NCBI RefSeq assembly: GCF_024623065.1
Contig: NZ_JANJZR010000043.1
Location: 1-36,690, forward strand
Length of the DNA stretch: 36,690 nucleotides
Source of the DNA: Bacteroides acidifaciens
GTDB taxonomy: Bacteria; Bacteroidota; Bacteroidia; Bacteroidales; Bacteroidaceae
Reading direction: 5' to 3'
This document shows positions 22,477 through 32,135 of this stretch, in pieces. The translations under genes were made by a program, and so were the position numbers. Under the pieces are notes generated by a model. It was not told the DNA's origin and did not search any database. It was given only the letters and a program-made list of their open reading frames with translations. The stretch's first letter is position 1. Each line of letters begins with the position of its first letter.

Positions 22477-23781
22477 TTATCTTGCATACAGCATCCATTT
22501 CCAAGCCGGCAGGACACGAATCAGCATATCCTGCTCCCTCCACTCAGCCTCTGTCTCCATTGTGACAATGACGAGTTCCTGACAGTCTGTCGCCCGGGCA
22601 GCTTCCAGCAATCCCTCTATTTCCCGTCTGCGGGTTTCCTCATCACCCATCTGATAACTTACTTGTATCAATCGCGTCACTTTATCAAATTCTGTAACCA
22701 CAAAATCACATTCCTTCTTGCCTTTATAATAATGCAACTCTTCCTGAATCCGTAGCGTTCTTCTCAAATGAAGGAAAACAGCATTTTCCAGCAATTTCCC
22801 ATTATCCTCACTCTGTGAATTCAAAAGTACGGAACGCAGACCATTATCAATGCAATAGTACTTCTTATCTCCTGTATTCTCCTTTACAAGTGACGGTTCA
22901 TATTTTGTCAAGGAGAAAAAGAGATAAACAGACTCGGTCTGAACAATCACATCATACAATGTATTCTTCCCTATACTGACTCCCTGCGACTTCAATTCAT
23001 TATAAATACGGTTGATTGAAGTTGGCTTCGTCAAGTTACTCATCACCCGTTTGATGAAGTAACGTATCGGTTCCGGATTCCTTATTTCATACCTCTCCAC
23101 AAGATCCTTGTAGAGCATCACAAAGAAGTATTCCTGCAGAATCCTATCCTTATATAATGGAGCCGCCAATACAACTTCCGGGAAGCCTCCTCCATGTAAA
23201 TACACTTTAAATGCATTGATAAGTTTAGCGCGGTTCTCTGGTACATAATAATTCGTATCAACTCCGGTAAAATTACAGAATTCGATGAATGACAACGGAA
23301 ATTCCTCATACTGCAATGTTCGCCCGCGCAAAGAGGTGGCCAACTCTGAAGAAAGCATCCGTGAATTACTTCCCGTAAGAAAAATGTGCCTGCATTCCTG
23401 TTCATAAACCCGCCGTACAAAGGGTTGCCAATCATCTGCCATTTGTACCTCATCAAAGAACATATAAACTTCTTTCAACGGAATTGCAGGATAAAGTTCC
23501 CGGTAGGCCTGAAGAATCTCATCCAAATTATCTGCATTCAGTTGCAAACGTTCATCATCAAAGTTGAGGAACAGTATCTGCTCCTTCGTTACAACCCGTT
23601 CACGGATAAGCCGGTTTATTGCCAATAGAAAAAGAGAAGACTTACCACACCGCCTCACGCCGGGCACGGTTATAATCTTTCCGCTATCGACAGGTAATGA
23701 AAGTTCACGAGGATAAACTTCCACCGGCAATGATGCCTGAAATCCCGCAATCAGTTGTTTTAGCAATTCTTTCTTTCCCAT
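22477..23781 (-). CDS. AAA ATPase with C-terminal DUF4143 domain
   Basis: The 434-residue protein has an AAA domain (about 30-180) with Walker A GVRRCGKSS (41-49) and Walker B VYMFFDEVQ (Asp110-Glu111), plus the sensor-like HIFLTGSNSRML. The middle (about 215-330) contains a winged-helix-like linker (KPTSINRIYNELKSQGVSIGKNTLYDVI), and the end holds the DUF4143 nuclease-like region ENAVFLHLRR then YYKGKKECDFVV. This family is abundant in Bacteroides and its role is unclear; some members are thought to act as nucleases or chaperone-like NTPases. Upstream in-frame ATG codons to 23880 precede the promoter box at 23819-23827, so the ATG at 23781 is preferred. It is a single-gene unit. Confidence 0.88.
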   Translation of the reverse strand: MGKKELLKQLIAGFQASLPVEVYPRELSLPVDSGKIITVPGVRRCGKSSLFLLAINRLIRERVVTKEQILFLNFDDERLQLNADNLDEILQAYRELYPAIPLKEVYMFFDEVQMADDWQPFVRRVYEQECRHIFLTGSNSRMLSSELATSLRGRTLQYEEFPLSFIEFCNFTGVDTNYYVPENRAKLINAFKVYLHGGGFPEVVLAAPLYKDRILQEYFFVMLYKDLVERYEIRNPEPIRYFIKRVMSNLTKPTSINRIYNELKSQGVSIGKNTLYDVIVQTESVYLFFSLTKYEPSLVKENTGDKKYYCIDNGLRSVLLNSQSEDNGKLLENAVFLHLRRTLRIQEELHYYKGKKECDFVVTEFDKVTRLIQVSYQMGDEETRRREIEGLLEAARATDCQELVIVTMETEAEWREQDMLIRVLPAWKWMLYAR

Positions 23782-23818
23782 AAAGACAATAATTGTAAAT
23801 TCTTTCTTTTTTAGAAAG

Positions 23819-23827
23819 ACAAAATTA
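23819..23827 (-). promoter_or_regulatory. promoter -7 box for the DUF4143 ATPase
   Basis: On the minus strand TAATTTTGT matches TAnnTTTG and would start transcription near 23812, about 30 bases before the ATG at 23781. Confidence 0.45.
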
Positions 23828-23913
23828 GAAAAAAGTTTCTTCATTACAAAGAAACAGGCTATTAATCTATAAGGATTCAAAACATGTTAATTCATACAAA
23901 TCGCTTTACAGGT

Positions 23914-24125
23914 CTATTCGTCCTCAACCTTTAGCCAAACCAGATCGATAACAGCAGCAAGTCCATTTCCGGCTGTCGTTCCACCATTTTCTAATAAATC
24001 AGTAAACAATCCATAATAAAATTTCAGAGATTTCAAGTTAACGGACACCTCTCTTGGCGCATTACCATAACTGTATTTCATGGTATACTCTCCCAAGAAC
24101 CGCTCGTATTTGGTATAAGCCGGAT
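23914..24125 (-). pseudogene. 3' fragment of a lipoprotein-like gene
   Basis: The minus-strand frame ending at 23914 encodes about 70 residues, starting near PAYTKYERFLGEYTMKYSYG and ending WLKVEDE. The pattern KYExFLGxY(T/S) also occurs in the DUF4302 lipoprotein at 30906 (KYEDFLGNYSFIY), so this is probably the C-terminal piece of a related exported protein. It has lost its 5' part where it meets the deacetylase fragment at 24126. The open frame that runs on through the deacetylase fragment is a fusion by chance. Confidence 0.5.
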
Positions 24126-24384
24126 CGGGCACATGGGGTTCCGGCAGTATTATACCCTGCGCCATCATTACCGCATCATTATGTGGGATCTTGTGACTCG
24201 TGATTATAGTAAACGGATGCGCCCGGAACAGGTGTTGAACAACGTGAAGCGCTATGCACGCAACGGTTCCATCATCACTTTCCATGACTCACTGAAGTCG
24301 TGGAATAATGGTAACCTGCAATATGCGCTCCCCCATGCCATTGAGTTCCTGAAAGAGGAAGGATATGAGTTTAAGGTGTTATAA
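24126..24384 (+). pseudogene. truncated copy of the polysaccharide deacetylase 3' end
   Basis: This stretch matches 18965-19223 at 253 of 259 positions and covers residues about 120-204 of the deacetylase, through the stop codon. It includes TFHDS but lacks TFDDG and HTFNH, so any product would be inactive. An ATG at 24133 can open an 83-residue frame. Identity ends exactly at the TAA. The six differences are scattered. Confidence 0.9.
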
Positions 24385-25018
24385 ATAACAAGACTATCGC
24401 TATCTTCCCCCAACTGATAAACAAAAAAGTTATAACCTAATATTCAGATTGTCACAGTATCCATATCTACTGGCTACAGGAGAAATGGATGCTGGAGACA
24501 AGACATATATGCGGTGGGAATAGAATATATATGCACTATAAATCACTCATACAGAAATCATACAGAGAGGAAAAATAGCGGGTAATCATCTATAATAAAA
24601 AAACAAATTCTTAAAGCTATATACCCAATTTAGCCAATATACCGAGTTCTAGCAGAACTTGGTAAATTTTGTTCTATACAAATGGATGCTGAAACATAGA
24701 TAATGATTGCTGCTATTTATCATCCTATGGATAAAAACAGGGGTATAGACAATTTAGATTACATCTAAATAAATAACGATTCCAATAGCTTTTCCTATAA
24801 TTCATTTTCACATTAATTTATATTTATAAAGCGACAATGCGAAGGCTGTTAAATGTCAAATTGTTACTATATTTAGGGTTAAAGCATAATAAACATATTA
24901 TTTTATACCATATAGAAAATAATATCTTGCACAAAAATCACCTCAAATAATAGTATAAAATACATCACATTCTTTTATCTTTTTAGAATTACTTATTTCT
25001 ATTTTATAATTTTATACC
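24385..25018. other. AT-rich gap upstream of the SusC operon, no gene seen
   Basis: About 630 bases of low-GC sequence contain no convincing coding frame. One hairpin, ACCGAGTTCT (24641-24650) with AGAACTTGGT (24654-24663), could be a weak terminator or operator. The 11-mer AATGGATGCTG occurs twice (near 24484 and 24681). The stretch probably carries regulatory sites for the following operon plus decayed sequence. Confidence 0.5.
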
Positions 25019-25027
25019 TATATTTGC
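25019..25027 (+). promoter_or_regulatory. promoter -7 box for the SusC/SusD operon
   Basis: TATATTTGC matches TAnnTTTG. The predicted start near 25034 gives a leader of about 50 bases before the ATG at 25085. Confidence 0.6.
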
Positions 25028-25084
25028 GATTATTCTTGAATGTAAAAACAAGAATTAATAATTTTAATATATAAAAGAGTGTTT

Positions 25085-28000
25085 ATGAACAAAAAAGTAA
25101 TGTTGCTATTGGTCTGCTTATTTACAAGCGTAGGCCTGATGATTGCCCAAACACCTAAAAAGGTGACAGGAGTCGTTATTTCGGAAGAAGACGACCAGCC
25201 TGTAGTGGGAGCATCTGTTTTAATAAAAGGTACAACGTTGGGAACAGTTACCAATATTGACGGTCAGTTCACTATTGACAATGTACCAAGTTCTGCTAGG
25301 ACTTTGAAAGTCAGCTATATTGGAATGAAATCCCAAGAGGTTGCCATCAAAGCTGGTACCATAAAAATCATACTCCAACCGGACTCTGAAGTACTGGAAG
25401 AAGTAGTAGTCACCGGTATGCAGAAAATGGATAAACGATTGTTTACGGGAGCCTCAACGAAGCTGTCGGCAGACAACGTGAAGCTAAACGGTATGGCCGA
25501 CATCAGCCGTGGATTGGAAGGACGGGCTGCCGGTGTATCTGTTCAAAATGTATCAGGAACATTTGGTACAGCCCCTAAAATTCGCGTACGTGGCGCTACA
25601 TCTATCTACGGTAGTTCCAAGCCGTTATGGGTAGTAGATGGCGTTATCATGGAAGACGTAACAGAAGTTGGTGCCGACGAGCTTTCATCCGGTGATGCAG
25701 AAACGTTGATCAGCTCTGCCATTGCAGGTCTGAATGCCGATGACATCGAAAGTTTTCAAATCCTGAAAGACGGTTCAGCAACCTCCATCTATGGAGCACG
25801 TGCCATGGCAGGTGTAATCGTTGTAACTACTAAGAAAGGTAAAGCCGGCACAAACAAAATCAGCTACACCGGAGAATTCACCATGCGAATGAAACCTAAT
25901 TATCGGAATTTCAACATCATGGATTCTCAAGAACAGATGAGCGTATATCGCGATTTGGAAGCAGCCGGATATCTAAACTTTTCCGACTCCTACCGTGCAT
26001 CTACAAGCGGTGTATACGGAAAAATGTATCACCTCATCAACTCATACAACGCAACCAACGGAACTTTCGGTTTGATAAACACTCCCGAAGCACGTGATTT
26101 ATTCTTGCGTCAGGCTGAATACAGCAATACCGACTGGTTCGATCTGTTATTCAGCAATAGCGTGTCTCAGAACCACGCTATTAGCATGTCAACTGGTACG
26201 GATAAAGCGTCCTACTATACTTCATTAAGTGTAATGACAGACCCGGGATGGACCAAAAGAAGCAAAGTTTCGCGTTATACTGCCAACATTAATGCTCTCT
26301 ACAACATCTCTAAAGCCGTTTCGTTAAATTTAATTGGTAACGCAGCATATCGCCAGCAAGCTGCCCCTGGCACATTGGGTTCACAGACCGACCCAGTGAG
26401 TGGCGAAGTGAAACGTGATTTCGATATCAACCCTTACTCATACGCACTAAATACCTCCCGAACATTGGATCCAAATGAATATTATGTACGCAACTATGCG
26501 CCATTCAACATATTCAATGAATTGAACAACAACTACATGGATCTGAACGTATTGGATACCAAATTCCAAGGCGAATTGAAATGGAAGCCAATCAATAAGG
26601 TAGAGCTATCGGCATTGGGAGCATACAAATACTCTACAACGACACAAAACCATTACGTGAAAGATTACTCCAACCAAGCATGGGCATATAGGGCTATGGA
26701 CGACGCTACGATGCAGCAAGCCAATCCTTGGTTGTATACAGACCCGGATAAAGTCAACACACTGCCGGAAACAGTTCTGCCTGTCGGTGGTTTCTACCGT
26801 GAGACGAAATATGCCATGAATAGTTACGACTTCCGCGCCACGGCAAGCTATAACGATGTATTTAAAGAAAATCACATCTTAAACATATTTGCCGGAATGG
26901 AACTGAACGCAACAGACCGCAGCAAAACCTGGTTCAACGGTGTCGGTACACAATACGGTATGGGTACACTCCCCAGCTACAGTTACTTATATTTCAAACA
27001 AGGAAACGAAGAAAATACTGACTATTATACGATAGACGAGACACGTTCGCGTGAAGTTGCATTCTTCGGTACGGGTACATACTCATACAAAGGAAAATAT
27101 ACATTGAATGGCACCATACGTTACGAAGGGTCTAACAAACTGGGTAAAAGCCGCTCTGCACGCTGGCTTCCTACATGGAACGTTTCCGGAGCATGGAATG
27201 CACACGAAGAAAATTGGTTCGAAAGCTTGCAGCCTGCTCTTTCACATGCCACCTTGAAAGCTTCTTATTCACTAACCGCTGACAGAGGTCCGGCCAACGT
27301 CAGCAACTCATACGTGATTATCAAAAGCTATAATCCGTGGCGCCCGTCGGCAGACGTACAAGAATCCGGACTGCAGATTTCCGAAACACAGAACAACAGC
27401 TTGACCTACGAGAAAAAGCATGAATTAAATATAGGTATCGACTTAGGATTCCTCGACAACCGGGTCAATCTGGCTATGGACTGGTACAAGCGTAACAACT
27501 ACGACTTGATTGGTATCATCAACACACCAGGTATCGGAGGTCAAATCGCCAAATACGCCAATCTGGCAAGCATGAAGTCTCACGGTATAGAATTTACCCT
27601 ATCTACCCGCAACATCGTCACCAAAGACTTCAAATGGAATACCGATTTCATTTTCTCCAATGCTAAAAACGAAGTGACTGATCTGCAATCCAACGCCACA
27701 GTGATGGATTTGATTTCCGGCAACGGCTTTGCCATGCAAGGCTATCCGGTCAGAAGTCTTTTCTCCATGGATTTCAAAGGACTGAACGAGGAAGGTATAC
27801 CAACATTCATCAATGAAAGCGGAGAGTTGACAACAAGTGACATAAACTTTCAAGAACGCGACCGCAAAGGTCACTTGATCTACGAAGGCTCTACCGATCC
27901 CACCATCACCGGTAGTTTCGGTAACATTTTCACGTACAAAGCCCTTAAGTTGAATGTATTCATCACCTATTCATTCGGCAACGTCGTTCGTTTAGATCCA

Positions 28001-28414
28001 CAATTCCACAACAAATACACCGATCTAGACGCTACGCCAAAAGAATTTAAAAACCGATGGATGAAATCCGGTGACGAGAACCGTACAAACATCCCTGCCA
28101 TTGCAGATGCGCGTATGAATACGCAAGACACTTATCTGAGCCGTGCTTACAACGCTTACAATTACTCTACGGTACGAACTGCCAAAGGAGATTTCATTCG
28201 CATGAAAGAGATTTCATTGTCGTATGATTTACCAAAAACATGGCTTTCACACCTGAAGTTGTCAACCGCATCACTGAAGCTGCAAGCCACCAACTTATTC
28301 CTCATCTACTCGGACGACAAACTCAACGGACAAGATCCCGAGTTCTTTAACACCGGAGGTGTGGCAGTGCCTGTGCCCAAACAGTTTACTTTAACATTGA
28401 GATTAGGAATTTAA
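25085..28414 (+). CDS. SusC/RagA-family TonB-linked outer-membrane transporter
   Basis: The protein is 1109 residues; the ATG at 25085 is chosen over an in-frame GTG at 25079 because the signal peptide begins there (MNKKVMLLLV to Ala21). A carboxypeptidase-D-regulatory-like domain follows (about 26-100, VTGVVISEEDDQPVVGASV). A TonB-box-like EEVVVTG lies at 105-111, then the plug (about 115-255, with IRVRGATSIYGSSKPLWVVDGV) and the barrel, ending in FTLTLRLGI. No N-terminal STN domain is present, so it does not signal through an anti-sigma factor. With the adjacent SusD-like protein it forms the import complex of the outer membrane. The nature of the ligand is suggested by the metallopeptidase gene downstream. 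Confidence 0.95.
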   Translation: MNKKVMLLLVCLFTSVGLMIAQTPKKVTGVVISEEDDQPVVGASVLIKGTTLGTVTNIDGQFTIDNVPSSARTLKVSYIGMKSQEVAIKAGTIKIILQPDSEVLEEVVVTGMQKMDKRLFTGASTKLSADNVKLNGMADISRGLEGRAAGVSVQNVSGTFGTAPKIRVRGATSIYGSSKPLWVVDGVIMEDVTEVGADELSSGDAETLISSAIAGLNADDIESFQILKDGSATSIYGARAMAGVIVVTTKKGKAGTNKISYTGEFTMRMKPNYRNFNIMDSQEQMSVYRDLEAAGYLNFSDSYRASTSGVYGKMYHLINSYNATNGTFGLINTPEARDLFLRQAEYSNTDWFDLLFSNSVSQNHAISMSTGTDKASYYTSLSVMTDPGWTKRSKVSRYTANINALYNISKAVSLNLIGNAAYRQQAAPGTLGSQTDPVSGEVKRDFDINPYSYALNTSRTLDPNEYYVRNYAPFNIFNELNNNYMDLNVLDTKFQGELKWKPINKVELSALGAYKYSTTTQNHYVKDYSNQAWAYRAMDDATMQQANPWLYTDPDKVNTLPETVLPVGGFYRETKYAMNSYDFRATASYNDVFKENHILNIFAGMELNATDRSKTWFNGVGTQYGMGTLPSYSYLYFKQGNEENTDYYTIDETRSREVAFFGTGTYSYKGKYTLNGTIRYEGSNKLGKSRSARWLPTWNVSGAWNAHEENWFESLQPALSHATLKASYSLTADRGPANVSNSYVIIKSYNPWRPSADVQESGLQISETQNNSLTYEKKHELNIGIDLGFLDNRVNLAMDWYKRNNYDLIGIINTPGIGGQIAKYANLASMKSHGIEFTLSTRNIVTKDFKWNTDFIFSNAKNEVTDLQSNATVMDLISGNGFAMQGYPVRSLFSMDFKGLNEEGIPTFINESGELTTSDINFQERDRKGHLIYEGSTDPTITGSFGNIFTYKALKLNVFITYSFGNVVRLDPQFHNKYTDLDATPKEFKNRWMKSGDENRTNIPAIADARMNTQDTYLSRAYNAYNYSTVRTAKGDFIRMKEISLSYDLPKTWLSHLKLSTASLKLQATNLFLIYSDDKLNGQDPEFFNTGGVAVPVPKQFTLTLRLGI

Positions 28415-28429
28415 TATTATAAAGAAAAC

Positions 28430-30004
28430 ATGAAGAAAAATATATTAACCGCAACATTATTGGCAATGCCTCTGATGTTTTTCACAGCATGTAGCGATTT
28501 CTTGGATACTGCGCCCGACAATCGTATAGAAATCAATAACACCGACCAAATCACGCCTTTGCTTGTTTCTGCTTATCCCAACAAGTCAGCGGCGTTAATG
28601 GGTGAGATGTCTTCTGACAACGTAATGGACAATGGAGCACAGTTTGATGCCATGCTATTGCAAGAACAACTATACAACTGGGAAGATCCGACCGACACTG
28701 ATGATGACGGTCCTTACGGACTGTGGGAGTCTTGTTATGCTGCCATTGCTTCTGCCAACCAAGCATTGGAAAGTATCGAAATGTTAGGAAATCCTGCAAA
28801 CTTAAACCCACAAAGGGGGGAAGCGCTGGTTTGCAGAGCTTATGCTCACTTCTTGTTGAGCAGCATTTTCTGCATGCCTTACAATCCGAATACCGCAGAT
28901 CAACAACTGGGTATTCCTTACACCAAAGAAACAGAAAAGGATGTGATTGTTCCTCACGAAAGAGGCACATTAGCCCAAACCTACAAACTGATAGAGGAAG
29001 ATATCAAAGAAGGTCTGCCTCTCATCACCGACGCCTCCTATAAAGTGCCTAAATATCACTTCAACAAAAAAGCAGCCAACGCTTTTGCCGCACGTTTCTA
29101 CCTCTACTATCAGAAGTGGGACAAAGTGATAGAGCATGCCACGGCAGCCATCGGCAACAATCCAGCCAATACATTGCGCCATTGGGAAGAAGATTTCGGC
29201 TCACTGTCATTGGTATCCGACGTAGCGGCACAATATATATCTGAAAAGAAAACGGCCAATCTGCTGATTAGCACAGCATATTCGAGCGCTGGTTATGTCA
29301 CCGGACCTTACAGTATCTACCAACGATTTGGACACGGACAGGAAATATATAACAAAGAAACCATCAACGTAAACGGTCCTTGGCATGCACGCGGCGGATT
29401 AGTAATGGCTGATTTCATCATTAGTGTCAAACAAAAGAATCCGTTCCCCAAAATCGTCACCTATTTTGAGTATACCGACAAAGCCAGCCAAATTGGATAC
29501 CGCCATACGGTAAGTGTACCATTCACTGTAGATGAAACGATTTTATGCCGTGCCGAAGCATACGTACTAAGTTCACAACACAACTATACGAAAGCATTGG
29601 AAGATATCAACAATTGGATTGTATACCATAGCAATAGAAGTGCAGACAGAGGTTCGGACTTGACAGTAGATGACGTAAACAATTTCTACGACCCACTTCC
29701 CTATGAACCAGCAATGGTCAACATTGCTACGGAAAGAAGCTTAAAGAAGAAACTCAATCCCGAAGGATTCACAGTCAATGCCGGCACGGAAGAAAACTTG
29801 ATTCAGCTCATTCTCCAACTACGCCGCCTCGAAGGATTGCAGGAAGGACTGCGCTGGCATGATTTGAAACGCTACGGAATCGAATTTTCTCACAATCACG
29901 CAGGAAGATCGCCGGAAGTCCTGACAAAAGACGACCAGAGACGTGCCATCCAATTGCCGCAAGATGTAATCAATGCGGGTATCACTGCGAATCCAAGAAA
30001 CTAA
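28430..30004 (+). CDS. SusD/RagB-family surface nutrient-binding lipoprotein
   Basis: This 524-residue lipoprotein has a signal ending FFTAC with Cys21 and the acidic start SDFLDTAPD, characteristic of SusD proteins. The TPR-containing helical body includes YAAIASANQALESIEMLG and ALVCRAYAHFLLSSIFCMPY. The C-terminal RagB/SusD part includes LRRLEGLQEGLRWHDLKRYGI. It sits 15 bases after the SusC-type gene and caps its barrel, holding the ligand before import. The length is typical. Confidence 0.95.
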   Translation: MKKNILTATLLAMPLMFFTACSDFLDTAPDNRIEINNTDQITPLLVSAYPNKSAALMGEMSSDNVMDNGAQFDAMLLQEQLYNWEDPTDTDDDGPYGLWESCYAAIASANQALESIEMLGNPANLNPQRGEALVCRAYAHFLLSSIFCMPYNPNTADQQLGIPYTKETEKDVIVPHERGTLAQTYKLIEEDIKEGLPLITDASYKVPKYHFNKKAANAFAARFYLYYQKWDKVIEHATAAIGNNPANTLRHWEEDFGSLSLVSDVAAQYISEKKTANLLISTAYSSAGYVTGPYSIYQRFGHGQEIYNKETINVNGPWHARGGLVMADFIISVKQKNPFPKIVTYFEYTDKASQIGYRHTVSVPFTVDETILCRAEAYVLSSQHNYTKALEDINNWIVYHSNRSADRGSDLTVDDVNNFYDPLPYEPAMVNIATERSLKKKLNPEGFTVNAGTEENLIQLILQLRRLEGLQEGLRWHDLKRYGIEFSHNHAGRSPEVLTKDDQRRAIQLPQDVINAGITANPRN

Positions 30005-30021
30005 TATAAAAGAAAAGAATT

Positions 30022-30900
30022 ATGAAGTATATCAAATATATTGCTTTAGCACTATTCTTCGCGTGTGGTATGAGTTCATGCAGCGAAGACGAATTGGATG
30101 AACGAAGCATTTTCAGCGCCGAAGCGCCTCAAAGAAATGAATTTGACAAATGGTTACTGAACAACTATGTATATCCATACAATATAGACTTCAAATATCG
30201 CATGGAAGACAAAGAATCAGACCATGACTACAACCTGACACCAGCTCAGTTTGACAAGTCAATAGCAATGGCCAAGTTGGTGAAATTTTTGTGGATTGAC
30301 TCATACACTGAGATCATGGGCGATCGTGAATTTATCTGCAAATACGGTCCTAAGATGATTCACCTCATCGGCTCTCCTGCATACGATGAAGGACAAATCA
30401 CATTGGGTACGGCTGAAGGCGGATTGAAAGTGACTCTATATAACATTAATGCTTTCGACCCGAGCAATCCCGATATCGAATTCCTGAACTACTGGTATTT
30501 CAAGACAATGCATCATGAGTTTGCCCACATCTTGCACCAAACAATTGAATTTCCAAGAGAATTCTATGAAATATCAACCGGTAATTATACAGGTGCAGGC
30601 TGGGTGAACATATCAGACACAGAAGCATTGCAAAGGGGATTCATCACCAACTATGCAAGTACCGAGGTACATGAAGATTTTGTCGAGATTATCGCCAACT
30701 ACATCACACACGATGCTGCATGGTGGGAGGCTCAAAGAAAAGTGGCCGGTTCGGCAGCCGCATATATTGACGCCAAACTAGACATTGCCACAACATACAT
30801 GAAAGAGACCTGGAATATCGACTTGCAGCAATTGCGTGAAATAGTACAACGCCGTTCTTCGCAAGCCGCAAGTTTGGACCTAATTAATTTAAATGACTAA
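30022..30900 (+). CDS. putative zinc-binding metallopeptidase lipoprotein
   Basis: This 292-residue protein has a lipoprotein signal ending GMSSC with Cys20; the following SEDELDE is an acidic run like the Bacteroidota surface-export signal. The zinc site is HHEFAH, with His165, Glu166 and His169, followed at a distance by EVHEDFVEIIANY (about 215-227), which may give the third ligand. This fits the family annotated as putative zinc-binding metallopeptidase (Peptidase_Mx1). It would cut peptides or proteins at the cell surface. It is the third gene of the SusC/SusD operon, 17 bases after the SusD-like gene. The substrate is unknown. Confidence 0.88.
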   Translation: MKYIKYIALALFFACGMSSCSEDELDERSIFSAEAPQRNEFDKWLLNNYVYPYNIDFKYRMEDKESDHDYNLTPAQFDKSIAMAKLVKFLWIDSYTEIMGDREFICKYGPKMIHLIGSPAYDEGQITLGTAEGGLKVTLYNINAFDPSNPDIEFLNYWYFKTMHHEFAHILHQTIEFPREFYEISTGNYTGAGWVNISDTEALQRGFITNYASTEVHEDFVEIIANYITHDAAWWEAQRKVAGSAAAYIDAKLDIATTYMKETWNIDLQQLREIVQRRSSQAASLDLINLND

Positions 30901-30905
30901 GACGT

Positions 30906-32129
30906 ATGAAAAAAATATATAATATCTGCTTTCTGCTTACTCTGCTCTCTCTCGTGTCATGTACACCAGAAGAAGAAAACCTTTTCGACCAATCGGCCGC
31001 AGAACGTATTGACGCAGCAATTAAAGAAGAACTGTCCATACTGAGAGGAGCAAAAAACGGATGGGTAATGGAATATTATCCTTCCGCCACCCAAATGTAT
31101 GGAGGCTACACCATGCTGGTAGCATTCAATGAAGACGGCACCGCCGACGTCTCATGCGACCTATTTGAACATGACAAAGTAGCATCCGGCGAATATGAAT
31201 TGAAACAAAGCACCGGAACGATGCTGACTTTCAATACTTACAATGAAATATTCCACTTCTTCTCCGAACCATCCAACTTTTTAGGAATTGGAGAGACCGG
31301 AGAAGGCATGGAAGGAGACTATGAATTCCTTGTCCTCGACTGCACGCCCGAACAAGTTGTGCTGAAAGGTAAGAAAACCGGTAACAAAATGATGATGACC
31401 CCCATACCGGAGAATGAAACTTGGGAACAGTATTTGGGGAAAATCAAAGCGGTTGCCAAGAATGCATATCCGGCATTGTATGACGTAGAAATCGGCGAAG
31501 AGGCACAATACACCGTCACACAACAACATCATGTGTTTATTTTGGAAAATCAAGACGGTAGCCGGAAGAGCCTGCCTTTCGCCTACACCGTAGATGGTAT
31601 CAGGTTCTACCAACCCGTCACCATCGGCAACCAAAATGTGCAGTCTCTAAGCTGGGACAATACAGAAATGGCTTACAAATATGAGAACATAGCCATCAAA
31701 GCTCAACCTCTTCCAGTAGGCTATCGGAAATATGAGGATTTCTTAGGCAACTATTCATTTATATATGACAATTTTGGCGCAGAACAAAATGTCACACTAC
31801 GAGAAGAACTGTTCAACAGTAGCTTCATCATGGAAGGCTTTCCTATGGACATACGCATTATCTTCAAGGCCGACCTAGGGGTTATCTCCCTTGAATCTCA
31901 ACAACTAGAAGGAAGTATATATTTATGTCCATGGGCTCTAAACCAAGGAGGTTCACTCACTAATCTGTCTGGTGCTGGAATGATAGGCATGGCCAGCAAC
32001 AGCGCCATTGTCTTTCTTGACAATGGAGTATGGGGGGCACGAGAGACTGATTCTTTCATCGCTTACGACCTCTCAGCAAGCAAATCTATTTTTCAAATAC
32101 CCTATATCGTAGGAATGATCAAACAATAA
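30906..32129 (+). CDS. DUF4302 lipoprotein
   Basis: This 407-residue protein has a lipoprotein signal ending LVSC with Cys19 and an acidic start (TPEEEN). The DUF4302 signature is AIKEELSILRGAKNGWVMEYYP then MLVAFNEDGTADVSC (about 40-100). The C-terminal part (about 275-400) is beta-rich and begins GYRKYEDFLGNYSF. The family is found beside SusC/SusD pairs in Bacteroidota and probably helps bind ligand at the cell surface. It starts 5 bases after the metallopeptidase stop codon, so translation is tightly linked. Confidence 0.85.
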   Translation: MKKIYNICFLLTLLSLVSCTPEEENLFDQSAAERIDAAIKEELSILRGAKNGWVMEYYPSATQMYGGYTMLVAFNEDGTADVSCDLFEHDKVASGEYELKQSTGTMLTFNTYNEIFHFFSEPSNFLGIGETGEGMEGDYEFLVLDCTPEQVVLKGKKTGNKMMMTPIPENETWEQYLGKIKAVAKNAYPALYDVEIGEEAQYTVTQQHHVFILENQDGSRKSLPFAYTVDGIRFYQPVTIGNQNVQSLSWDNTEMAYKYENIAIKAQPLPVGYRKYEDFLGNYSFIYDNFGAEQNVTLREELFNSSFIMEGFPMDIRIIFKADLGVISLESQQLEGSIYLCPWALNQGGSLTNLSGAGMIGMASNSAIVFLDNGVWGARETDSFIAYDLSASKSIFQIPYIVGMIKQ

Positions 32130-32135
32130 CTAATT

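Noticed and set aside
23914..24285. Single 123-codon minus-strand gene across the fragment junction
   Set aside because: Its first half is the antisense of the deacetylase fragment, so the frame is a chance fusion.
24133..24384. Independent small deacetylase gene
   Set aside because: It is a copy of only the 3' part of the gene at 18609 and lacks the TFDDG and HTFNH motifs, so it cannot be an active enzyme.
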